From: Rhizophagus clarus | Lineage: Eukaryota > Glomeromycota > Glomeromycetes > Glomerales > Glomeraceae | Direction: 5' to 3' | Assembly (NCBI GenBank): GCA_015698045.1 | Contig: BLAL01000169.1 | Coordinates: 248,001-312,000 of the forward strand | DNA length: 64,000 bases | Shown here: positions 45,976-56,339 of the stretch, piece by piece | Position numbering within the stretch: the first letter of the stretch is position 1 | Layout of the letters: every line of letters starts with the position of its first letter | Program-made: the position numbers and the translations under genes | The notes under the pieces: model-generated | Told to the model about the DNA's origin: nothing | What the model saw: only the letters and a program-made list of their open reading frames with translations | The model's database searches: none

Positions 45976-45980
45976 AATTT

Positions 45981-47936
45981 TTATTCTTTTTTAATAATAT
46001 AAGGTTTAATAAATTGATAAAACATTTTCACATCTTTTACATAATTAACTTCTATTTGTGCATTATAATTCCAACATCTAGGACATTTAAACAAAGAAGC
46101 CCTTTTAACTATAATCTTACAAATTTCATCAGATAAATTAATTTCATTAACATATGTTAAATTATTATCTGAATAATTCTCAATTGTCCGTGAAGATATT
46201 TCTGCATCCGAAGTTATGAAAATGGATTACAAGTCTAATAAATTTAATATAAAGATTAAAAAATAAATTAAACATCATCTTAATTGACAATAACACGTAT
46301 TATATTATCATGTTTTTGTATAAATTTAACAATTCTGAAGAATTTACATATAATTTTACATTAGCTTCTAAAGAACTTTTTATAATTCTATATGAATAGA
46401 AATCACAGAAATTATTATTATTTTAAGAAATAAATAGAATCAAAATATTAACATTAACGCCTACTTGTCTTTTCTGGCAGCTTCCAATAACTGATTTACT
46501 TCATTTCTTAAATGTTTTAAAGTTTCCCATTCTCGTTGTAAAGGTTGATTACTCCATTTTTCATTCTATAATTAGTAAATATAATTAATATTTTTTTTCT
46601 AAAAAAAGAAAATTAATAAAATTAAAATAAATTACGTACTAAATCATACCATCCTAATTTAAATACACTATCATACTCCTTATGTCTAATGTTTTTATAA
46701 TTATCATAAATTTCTTCTGCAAAGATGCGGAGCTATTGGTGATAGTGATATAGTATATATATTTAAAATCTATTAAGAACAATTTCTAATTAGTAAATCT
46801 TATATATAATTAAAAAATATAACTAAAGATCATACCTTACATGACAAAGAACGGTTAAAACATTTCTTCTGCTTCGTCTTGTTATATGATCAGCGTATAA
46901 TCTATCTTTCACAACATCAAAATAAAATGCCGATAATAATACATTTTTGAGATTATTTAATGCTTGAACGACTATTTTTTATATTAATTAAAAATTATAA
47001 TATAATTAACAGGTTATTATCAATAGCAACCAATTTAAAATATCCTTATTAAATACGTATTCATCATAAAACGTCTTAATATTTTTTCCAAAATGATAGA
47101 TTTCATGTAACATATATTTATCAATCTATAATCAAAAATTAAATTAGTTTTTAATCATAACTTTTAAAATTATTAAATATATTACATTACTAACCGAATC
47201 AAGTTCTTCGTATTCAACTAATTGATTGTATTTAAGATTACTTAAATTACCTAACATAAATCTTGCTGTATTACGATACTTTCGAATATTTTCTCCAACT
47301 TGACTCATGATATTTTTTCCTATATTAACATCATTAGCATATTCTGATGATGCGACCCATAATCTTAATACATCTACTCCATATGCTGGTTCATTCTATA
47401 AAACACATTATTAATAAATTAACTTAATTAGAAATAAATATGTATAGTCATTCCATTGTTTGTTATTTTTTTTTTCCTACCTTTCCACACTTAATTACAG
47501 TACTAGGACTTATAACATTTCCTAATAATTTTGACATTTTTTGACCTTGTTCATCCATAACAAATCCATGCGTGATTAACGTTGAATACGGAACCTTATC
47601 ATTGACAGCGACTGAAATAAAAAAAAAAATTTGATCAGACTTAATTCAAATAAAGTAAAAATACCTTTAGAAACTTAAAATCAGTTATTTACCTGACGTC
47701 AGTAATGAAGATTGAAACCATCCACGATGCTGATCGCTTCCTTCCAAATATAAATCGGCAATTTCCTTAAATCTTTTCTACAAAATTAATAAATTTTTAA
47801 TAAATATAAAACGAATTTATAAGTATATTGTAAAATTATGTATATTTACTTTTTAGTTTGTTCCAAAATAAAGCCCATGAAACTCCACTATCAAACCATA
47901 CATCCATTGTATCATTACCTTTCCTATATATTTTAC
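45981..47936 (-). pseudogene. isoleucyl-tRNA synthetase (organellar-type), 3' half only, decayed
   Basis: Many short exons read in order from 47936: [38 protein letters not shown], then [17 protein letters not shown] (the KMSKS signature), [19 protein letters not shown], an ALNNLKNVLLSAFYFDVVKD segment, RLYADHITRRS, FAEEIYDN, LRNEVNQLLEAARKDK, and a C-terminal zinc finger FKCPRCWNYNAQIE ending at 45981. This is the order of the class I IleRS from the second half of the Rossmann fold onward. The first exon starts at an acceptor, but no N-terminal exon with the HIGH motif is found in the next 750 bp, where a MITE lies. One exon junction (near 47045) lacks a workable donor, and the segment before the zinc finger has a one-base shift plus a stop (~46290-46340). 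The HIGH-less gene cannot charge tRNA. Confidence 0.75.
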
Positions 47937-48717
47937 CTAAATATCATATAAAATTATTAAAAATTATTTAGCAAAATAATTTCTTTTTTGTATCAAATTA
48001 TGTATATTTATTAGAAAAATAATAAGAGGAAAAAAAAAAAGATATGTTCAGCAAAAAAAAAATTGACTGAAATAAATACTTTGATGTCCAAATCTGGATA
48101 TGATTTTCAATATCTAATATTGATTTGTTTGCGTTATTTTTATTGAATTCGTTAGGAAAGTGATATATATGACGTAATTATTAGAGGAGGGGTAATTTGA
48201 TTGGTTGTTAAATCTACCTAGGAGGGGGTAAGACTTAAGGGTATATAGTATGTGTGCCACTCCAGTGTTAGTTAATAGCTTATGAAGTAATTCTTCGTCT
48301 GGATGAGTAGGCAAAAGCATTTACTAATCATCATCTTTAATAACTTGTTTATATTTCATTCTTATATATAAATGGATATCAAATAACTGGCAAAATAAAA
48401 TTTTAAGCTCGTAGCATTTTTTTTAAAAAAAAGAAAATACTGTTCCATGGTAAAATAGAAACTTAGAAGTACTGTATATGACACAAATCACACAATATAT
48501 AATATCCCGTTTAATGTTTATTTTCTACTAACAATATTATTTCTATTGCCGCTATATATATCAAGAATATAGATAAGAAATTTTCTTATTCATGTTTGTA
48601 AAATATAAATTTGTGAAATCTATTTTTATAAAATTTTGCATTGAACTGTACTAAAAAATATGTTGTATAATACTTATCATATAATTATATATTTAGAAAT
48701 ATAAGTTTTACGCTGGT
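47937..48717. other. no coding sequence where the synthetase 5' half is expected
   Basis: I looked on the minus strand for IleRS N-terminal motifs and saw none. A short frame at 48114-48320 has no resemblance to any family I know. Confidence 0.45.
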
Positions 48718-48720
48718 TTG

Positions 48721-49370
48721 CCCTATAAAAAATAAGTGTCCGGATAATGTCCAGAAAATGTCCGGAAAAAAATTCTAAAATATTGTCCGGAAATTCTGGA
48801 CACTGTGTGTCCGGAAACTGTTCCGAAAACACTGCATTTTCGGGATATTAGGAATTTGTCCTGAAATTGTCCGGAAATGTATTTTCGTAAAATTTTGCCA
48901 CAAAAGATGATCAATGGATAGATGATCATCATTATTCCTTAACCCAAAATTTTTATATCATAGATATATAGTATTTTTGCCTGCTCTGCAATTTTAATTA
49001 GTACGACAGAAAAGGTTTTGAATGTCAGTTTTGTGCTTTTTGCATTTTTTTACAAAATTAATTTATCCTTTTTTGGAAATAGTATCCAGAATTTGTCCTG
49101 AACTTTTTCATGTCCGGAATTTGTCTATCTGGTTTTTTTACTATGTCCAGAATTTGTCCAGGTTTAACTGTCCAGAATTTGTCCAAAATTTTATACCGAA
49201 CAAATACTGGACGAATTCAGGACAAAGTTAGGACATGTCAAAATTTTAAGTATCAGAAGTGTTTCAGACATGTACCAAAAAAGTGGACATTTTCCGGACG
49301 CATCAGATTTATTCCGGACATTTTCCAGACATTTTTGATAACATTTTCCGGACATTTATTTTTTATAGGG
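48721..49370 (+). mobile_element. 650-bp MITE, TIR CCCTATAAAAAATAA, TSD TTG (copy 2)
   Basis: Same termini as the element inside the transposase and again flanked by TTG on both sides (48718-48720, 49371-49373), in the opposite orientation. It keeps many TGTCCGGA units where copy 1 has TGTCTGGA or TGTCCAGA, so it is the less CpG-depleted copy. Frames in it are by-products of the repeats. Confidence 0.88.
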
Positions 49371-49373
49371 TTG

Positions 49374-51700
49374 CAAGGATCACAAACAATAACTTTAAGT
49401 TGTAATAAGTTTACCGTACTAAAACTAGTCTTAACTTGTCCATCAAGATCACTAATATAGGGATGAAAAGTGTCGTTATTGATGTAATCTTCTAGGTTAA
49501 GTTTATTATACTTATGTTCAAGTTAAAAGCAAAATCCTAATCCCAAAGATAAGTAAATAAACATATATTGATTCCCTGAACATTTTTTCCATGGAATTTC
49601 TGTTTTATGCATTATTCTTGATTAATTATTCTATATATATATTATTATAGTGAAGATTCTTTAATGAACAAAAGTTTGGAACATTTCATATGTATCAATT
49701 ATATTTCTTGATATTAATATGAGCAATCCATATGATTATATCTTGTAGCTGTTTAATAATATAAATACAAATCCATTTTTTTTAGAAATTATTATATTGT
49801 TTGTATTCCGTATACTCATCTTTATTTTCATTTTCACTTCGTGCATTATTATCTTTTCGTACATCGTCAAAATTTGGATCTACGAAATCTTCTCAAGAGT
49901 CAGTGAAAGAACCGCGGTGGTAAACGGAATATGATTGCATTTTTTAGATATTTATACTTCAAAGTAAAACTTCTTTGATATTATTTAAAAATATGAATAT
50001 TATATATATACCAGTATATTTGTTTCATAATATGATATTAATAAGTCTTTGGTTGTAACTTATAACAATTTAATAAATAAATTTACAGCTACGTTCAATC
50101 GCTTAAGTCATGTTGCTTTAAATTTAAGAACAAATAAAAAATAGGTCTGTCCCAGAATGTATTATGGAATAGCCTTATATATATTCTTTGTCAAATTGTT
50201 TAATATACTTTAACTGCTCATAGTAAAATCAATTATCTCATATTCTCTACATTGTTGATGGATTATTATTATCATTATGTTTCTTAATAAATTCTTTAAA
50301 TCTTTATAATCTGATAATATATTTTATCAATACTAAATGAATAATGTGAAGTGAGCACTCTTATAAGCATATATTGGATTGTTTAAACAAAATAAAAATC
50401 TTCCCTTTTTAAAAGTAAAGAATTTATTTTTTTATTGTATTCTTAAATTATTACAGTTAATAAAGATTCGGATTGGTACATCAATGCAGGAAATAATACC
50501 ATGCAAGAATTAAGGCATGATTTGTTGTCATAAAGAATAGAAATAAAAAATGCATAAATTAATGGAGTTGTCCAAATGATACTAAGATTATCCGGACATC
50601 CTTAGAAATAACTAAGATCATATGAAACTTTTTGAAATTTTGCCAAATTATTTCATTCAAAAAAAAAAAAAAAAAGCAGTTATGAACATATAACATTTCG
50701 AAGAATATTTAACATTGAAAAAAATTTAAAGCATACGGGAAAAATGTGATTTTGGATCAAAACTTAATAGCAATTTGTGAAAATATATTTTTAATTCATG
50801 TTCAACTTTTTTTGAGGTGATTGATGTAGTGTTAATAAAATATTTTTAGAAATAATAATATCTATTAGTTTCTTTTTCGTAATAATAAAGATTTTCTGTT
50901 TTCATGTGTATCTTTTGCCAAGTATATTCATTATTTGAGTAAGATATTATCATAATTTTCCTATATTTTTATAAATACTTAATGATTATATAAACTCTAC
51001 CAATATTGAATATTTTTTTGCAACAAATCAAATTTATGTACACGAAAAGTTTTTTAATTTATATTTTTTTATTTAAATATTGTTGTACAAAAAAAAAAAA
51101 GATTCTCAGGAAATAGCTCACATCTTTAAATTTTTCATTGTTTGACCAAAATAGTCATCAAATTCTAACACAAATGTAAATATATTGTAACAAACATTTC
51201 AAATTATTTACCTTGCTCAAAATTTTTCAATCAAAAAGAAATATAATTTAAATATATTAGGGAAAATTTACATTACTAATTAATTTAACTTATCAATTAT
51301 CAGAAGCCCTTCAAATTTATTTAACGATAATTTAAGCTAATAACTATAAATTACAATTTACATTAACTTGTAAAAGAAAATTTGCATTTTTACACAAATT
51401 TTAATAATTCAATATTTAATATTATAATGTGGAAATCTTGCACTTTGGTGTACGATATTATACTCTTTAATGTAAAGTGTAGATGAAATAAATATATTAT
51501 TTAAGAAATTAAAATGCAAAACTTGATTGTTATTGAATAAAATGTTATGATATAACCTTGATACATAATGGTTGTATAATTGTTAAAATCATGTTAAAGA
51601 AGGAAAATAAATTAATTATACGAAACTAAATACTTTAATATCCGAAAATTTTTAGCGTAAATAGCAAAAGTTTGTAAATTGGATAAAAATGAAGTCCAAC
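49374..51700. other. gene-poor stretch
   Basis: No supported gene. On the minus strand at about 49,810-49,900 a frame reads EDFVDPNFDDVRKDNNARSE, an acidic, protein-like piece that may be an exon remnant of something unrecognised. The rest is AT-rich. Confidence 0.4.
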
Positions 51701-51705
51701 GCTAA

Positions 51706-52167
51706 TTATGAGCAAGAACTGACTCCAGAAAATTTATTACAATCTACTGTATCAAGAGACCATTCAACTTCATTACCACTCACTTCATAACAAGTATCTT
51801 GTTCACCATCCGCACGCTTAGCCCACTTATACTCGTTTATATGAACTCTAAACTTCCCAGGACTGTTATAATCAATCATTTTGCAAGTGCCGGTGCAATC
51901 TATGAAACCAGTGTCGTAAAGCACGTTATATGTGTCAGGGTCAATTACAAACCCCTCACAGTAGCGACTACTAGTCAAAGTAGAAAATACTTGTATATGA
52001 TACGCTACGCATTATTAATATTTGGACATATAGATGAAATTTTATTAGAACAGGGCAAGATAAATACTTCACTATAATTATTCAAGAGCTTTACCTTCAG
52101 TTATGTGAGTTGCTAGAAAAAAGATGATGGAGATGGTAAGGTTGTAAAAAATTTTGAAATACTTCAT
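51706..52167 (-). CDS. six-cysteine small secreted protein
   Basis: Exon 1 (52167-52095) codes for a signal peptide (MKYFKIFYNLTISIIFFLAT, cleavage near residue 22-25). A donor GTAAAG and an acceptor at 51991-51990 join in phase to exon 2 (51989-51706), giving 118 residues. The mature part has six Cys (SRYC, IDC, GTC, DTC, VDC, SSC), which could form three disulfides, and is otherwise acidic and aromatic (NEYKWAKRADGEQDTCYEVS). A TATA box (TATATATATA, minus strand, ~52243) lies about 75 bp upstream. This is the standard look of a fungal secreted effector or wall-associated protein; no family is recognised. An intron right after the signal peptide is common in such genes. Confidence 0.75.
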
Positions 52168-52269
52168 GGTGAGCGTGGAAAAGTATCTTTACTAATTTAC
52201 TAGTTTTTAAAAAGGACTTTTTGTTCTTTACCTCAATCACATAGGTATATATATAAGTTTTTTACATAT

Positions 52270-52780
52270 CATCTAAGGGTTATGTGTTCGCCATTTAGTT
52301 CTTTATGTAAAAAGAACAGCCAAGTGAAAATTCATAAAAATCAGCAAATTTTATGTCTAATCATTTCAAATTTCATTCATTTTTTTCTGAAAAATGAATT
52401 TTAAAATAGTCTAGTATTTTTATTTTTTTTTCTTTTTTTAGCTTTTTTTAAATGAACCTTATTGATCTACATACACATGTATGATTGACATTATAATTAG
52501 GATAAATAAAGTAATTTCTTCCGTGTAAACAATGGATGATTTTGGTCCCAAAATTAACTAGTCATCTATGTATTTTTTCAATAAATTTTCGCCCAGAAGA
52601 AAGCTGAATGCTGACCAAAGCATAAAGCATTTGCATATTCTTTAAGCATAATCATGAACATAAAGCTATTTTATAAGAATCGAAGAAAAGGTTAAATCAT
52701 ATTTAGTAATAAAAAAGCTAACCAAATGTAATATGATCATCAAATTAATAATTATAAAGTACACACCTCCCCGACCCCTT
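52270..52780. other. intergenic, no gene seen
   Basis: AT-rich DNA upstream of the secreted-protein gene. Confidence 0.4.
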
Positions 52781-52783
52781 GTC

Positions 52784-52890
52784 AGACAATTTCCCGAATG
52801 CCATTTTCCCGAATGTACCTTTTCCCGAAGTCAATTTCCCGAATCCCAATATCCCGAATTCTAATATCCCGAATTCCCAATATCTTGAAC
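52784..52890. repeat. TCCCGAAT short-repeat cluster
   Basis: TTTCCCGAAT/TATCCCGAAT occurs about seven times in 90 bp, preceded by TTGTCAGACAA. The minus-strand reading of this cluster (IRDIRIRDIGIREID) is a by-product. It looks like the repeat-rich end of an otherwise unidentified mobile element. Confidence 0.7.
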
Positions 52891-53194
52891 ATATCACATA
52901 TAATACATTTTATTTCACATATACTCGACCGACCATATTGATCATTAATTAGAAATTGCAAGAATGACCTGCACAAAACCAAAGTTGGTTTGATAATAAT
53001 TTTTAATAAATCCATGATTTTGATTTTTTACCTAGTATATTAACATTGCAAAAATTACACGTATAAGTTTCATAAAAGGAATATTTGATGTAAATTACAT
53101 ACTACAATCAAATAAAAGTTGTTCAATATTTGTCCAATTTTAATAAAGATCGATATAATGAGACTGCTACATAAATTTTCATAATAAAGTCCCT

Positions 53195-53530
53195 ATGTCG
53201 ATCATTGATAAATCAATTCATCGACACACGTTTTACAGACAGGTCATAAATCATTTCAAGAAATTTTCAAGCTTTATAAAATCAAATGTTTTACCATATG
53301 ACTACTATGGAGAATACAACTACAATAAATGTCTTTTTTTAATTAATAATTTACCACGACTCTTTAATTCTATGTTATTTTATTTCTTTAATTTCGTGAT
53401 ACTAAATAGTAAAAATATAAGTGATAATTTACCGCGACTCCTTAATTCTATGTCATTTTATTTCTCTAATTGTGTGATACTAAATAGTAAAAATATAAGT
53501 GTAAGAAATATTTTTATGATGGAGCGTTAA
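53195..53530 (+). CDS. open frame with two 26-residue repeats, uncertain
   Basis: A 111-codon frame starts at ATG 53195. Its second half is two copies of a 26-residue unit (NLPRLFNSMLFYFFNFVILN and NLPRLLNSMSFYFSNCVILN), produced by a 78-bp tandem duplication (period from 53351 to 53429) that keeps the frame. Substitutions between copies fall at all codon positions. No known domain, no signal peptide. It may be a short protein or chance. Confidence 0.3.
   Translation: MSIIDKSIHRHTFYRQVINHFKKFSSFIKSNVLPYDYYGEYNYNKCLFLINNLPRLFNSMLFYFFNFVILNSKNISDNLPRLLNSMSFYFSNCVILNSKNISVRNIFMMER
53351..53506 (+). repeat. 78-bp tandem duplication, two copies
   Basis: TTACCACGACTCTTTAATTC... and TTACCGCGACTCCTTAATTC... 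repeat with a 78-bp period and about six differences. Confidence 0.8.
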
Positions 53531-53552
53531 AATCACATCATAATGTTGTTAC

Positions 53553-53650
53553 TAGGGATGTTAACGGTCCGGTCTGGTCCGTCTTGGTCCGGACTTCATC
53601 GGTCCTCAGTTCGGGACCGGACCGAGACCGGGACCGATCGGTCCTATAAA
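53553..53650. mobile_element. one end of a hAT-like MITE, TAGGGATGTTAACGGTCC
   Basis: The start TAGGGATG matches the terminal base pattern of the 20578-type MITE, followed by dense GGTCCGGTC and GGGACCG repeats to about 53648. No matching opposite end was found before 54.3 kb, where poly-A (53919-53951) begins, so it is truncated or its other end has decayed. Confidence 0.55.
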
Positions 53651-53915
53651 AAAATTTTGTGCCAGAATTAAGTGTAATTCCGACCGTAATTTAAATTTTA
53701 TAAGATAAAATTCACATATAATTATTTTCTTTTTCTTATCCCAAACATGTAAACTTTACTAAATTCGATTCACAAAGAAAAATATTAAGAAAAAATCTAT
53801 CTATAATAAAAAAAAATTCAAATGAAGTTGCTATAATAGAAACGGGTGGGCTTTGTCTATTAGTTATTTTGTACTCTTATCGATCTTTTTCTAATAAATA
53901 AGCACGTCTTTTAAC

Positions 53916-53918
<3 letters not shown>

Positions 53919-53951
<33 letters not shown>
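53919..53951. repeat. A33 homopolymer
   Basis: Thirty-three consecutive A. It may mark a retroposition tail or simply slippage. Confidence 0.9.
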
Positions 53952-53954
<3 letters not shown>

Positions 53955-54351
53955 GCTATAATAATATGATACCTGAAATCTGGTTATCTAATGATATTAG
54001 ATAGGGTAACGTTTCTTCCTAGAATATCTGAAACCTCTCGCCCAGATGCCAACGTAATAGTATCACGTATTTTGTATTCCGTCACACACGATCACGTGAC
54101 AGGTATGTCTTTATAACGTCCCCTGATCCGCAGTCTTTTGTTCTTTTGTTTTTTTGTTTTCCATATCCGATTATCGGATGTACAGTACCACTGTTAATTT
54201 TGTCAGCTATTGGTGCAAATTCCGGCAACAATTACGTGGTCTTCAGGTTATCTCAATTAAATAAATTTTTTAATTTCTATCTTGCCCCTTCACATACTTT
54301 AATCATTCCATTAATCAAAAAGATTTTTTTTTTTAAAAAAAAAAAAATTCA

Positions 54352-56336
54352 ATGGATAAAGAAAAACTAAAAGAAAATTGGACGTGTGAAAAATGTGAAT
54401 TTATGTGTAATGCGATACATTATCAACGAAATTTCAAAAATTGGACTAGTGGTAATAAAATTATTGATAAATTTATTCAAAATATTCAGTTATCAGCACA
54501 TGAAGAAATGAAAAAGAGCATTTGAATGGATACCTTATAAAAAATTTTATAATATTGAATATACCATAAAGGATGAATTTGGTGAAGCATATAGAGCAAA
54601 TTGGATTTGTAAATATAAAAAGTTTGTAATTTTGAAAACTTTAAATAATCCAAATAATATTGCATCCGAATTTATGCATGAGGTAAATAAATTAAATTTA
54701 TCGTTTAATAAAAATTTTTTGAATATTTTAACTTTCCTAATAATGTTGGATATATATTTGTACTAGACTACGATAAACCATAAATTTTATGGAATAACTC
54801 AAGATCCAGAAACAAAAAATTATATGTTTGTTTTGGATGATATATGTAAAAAATGTAATTATGCCTGTGAAGCGATACATTTTCAACAAAATTTTAAAAA
54901 TTGGACAAGTGGTAATAAAGATATTGATAAATTTATTCAAAGTTCTCAGATATCAGCACATTCAACCAATGAAATAAAGAATGCATTAGAATGGATACCT
55001 TATAAAAGATTTTATAATATCGAATATATTGCAAAAGGAGGGTTTGGCACGGTATATAAAGCAAATCGGATTGAAAAACATAAAGAAGATAAAAATATGA
55101 TTGTGGCTCTGAAATTTTTAGATAACTCGAAAAATATTACATTAAAATTTATGAATGAGGTATAATTAACATTTTAATAATATGATTTGAAAATATACCG
55201 TAATTACCGTAATTTCAAATACTAATGCGATTTATTTATACATAGGTTAAATTTCATTATAAAGAAGGGATGAATAATGGTTTTATTGTTGGATTTTATG
55301 GAATAACTCAAGATCCGAAAGCGAAAAATTATGTAATGGTTTTAGAATATGCAAAAAATGGAAGTTTACGAAATTATTTAGATATAAATTATAATAAATT
55401 AAGTTGGAAATATAAGATTTATCACTTACTCAATATCGCATGTGGAGTTAAACATATTCATGAAAATGAATTAATTCATCGAAATTTACATATCGGCAAT
55501 GTATTGATGACAGATTTCGATAAAATAACTGATATGGGATTGTGTAAACCTGCAGATTACAATGCATCAGCAGAAAATACAAAGAATGGTGCATATGGTG
55601 TTTTGCCTTATATTGCACCTGAAATATTAAGAGGACAAAATTATGCCAAAGCATCTGATATTTATAGTTTTGGTATAATTATGTATGAAGTAATCTCTGG
55701 TTTACCACCATATCATGATGTAAGCCATGATGAAAATTTAGCAATAAAAATTTGTCGAGGACTCAGACCAAGGTTTAATATCAAAGTACCCCATTAATCG
55801 TACATTTAATTAAAAGATGTCTTGACGCAAATCCATTAAATCGACCAACAGCAAATGAAATCCAATCAATTATAGAAATATGGCGGTATAAACCAAGTGA
55901 CGATCAAACAGCAGAATTACAAAGGCAAATTAAAGAAGCAGAAGAAGCAAATAATAATTTGTCAACTTGTAATGTACTTTCAACCCATTTAAAATTATCA
56001 TATGAAACGCATTCAGAAGCTATTTATACAAGTAGATTACTTAATTTTAATAATCTTCCTGAGCCAAAAAATTCTAACGATTATTATGACGAACAAAATG
56101 ATAATATAATTAGCGAGGAATTTTCAGGTATTGTTTAATTTTTTTTTTTATTATAAGAAAATACTTTATGAAAAATGTTCTAAAACTATGAATTATTTAA
56201 ACAGAATCCTTACAAATCGATGTTTCTCAATTGAATATTATTGAAGACGGTAAATTTTCTTAATATTTATAATAATTTTTTTTTTTTAACGTCTAACATT
56301 TTTGTTTTATTTTTTTTTATAGATCAAAATATCTAG
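54352..56336 (+). pseudogene. WTSGN-family kinase with two N-lobe modules and HRN loop, frameshifted
   Basis: Exon 1 (54352-54682) is an N-lobe module with CEKCEFMC, NFKNWTSGN and a degenerate loop (YTIKDEFGEAYRANW); one extra base in AAAAAG (54511-54516) breaks its frame. Exon 2 (54767-55159) starts with YGITQDPETK fused to a new CKKCNYAC head and carries a full loop, YIAKGGFGTVYKAN, with VALKFL. Exon 3 (from 55246) is the C-lobe: LIHRNLHIGN (catalytic Asp replaced by Asn), ITDMGLCKP and APEILRGQ. One base is missing in CCCC at 55789-55792, giving a stop at 55795-55797; the rest (LIKRCLDANPLNRPT, EPKNSDDYY) continues in another frame to 56127. Tail exons 56205-56249 and 56323-56336 remain. 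A shortened protein without the last helices is possible. Confidence 0.78.
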
Positions 56337-56339
56337 TCT

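Noticed and set aside
52782-53015. Minus-strand frame with IRDIRIRDIG repeats
   Set aside because: Translation of the TCCCGAAT short repeats; not a repeat protein.
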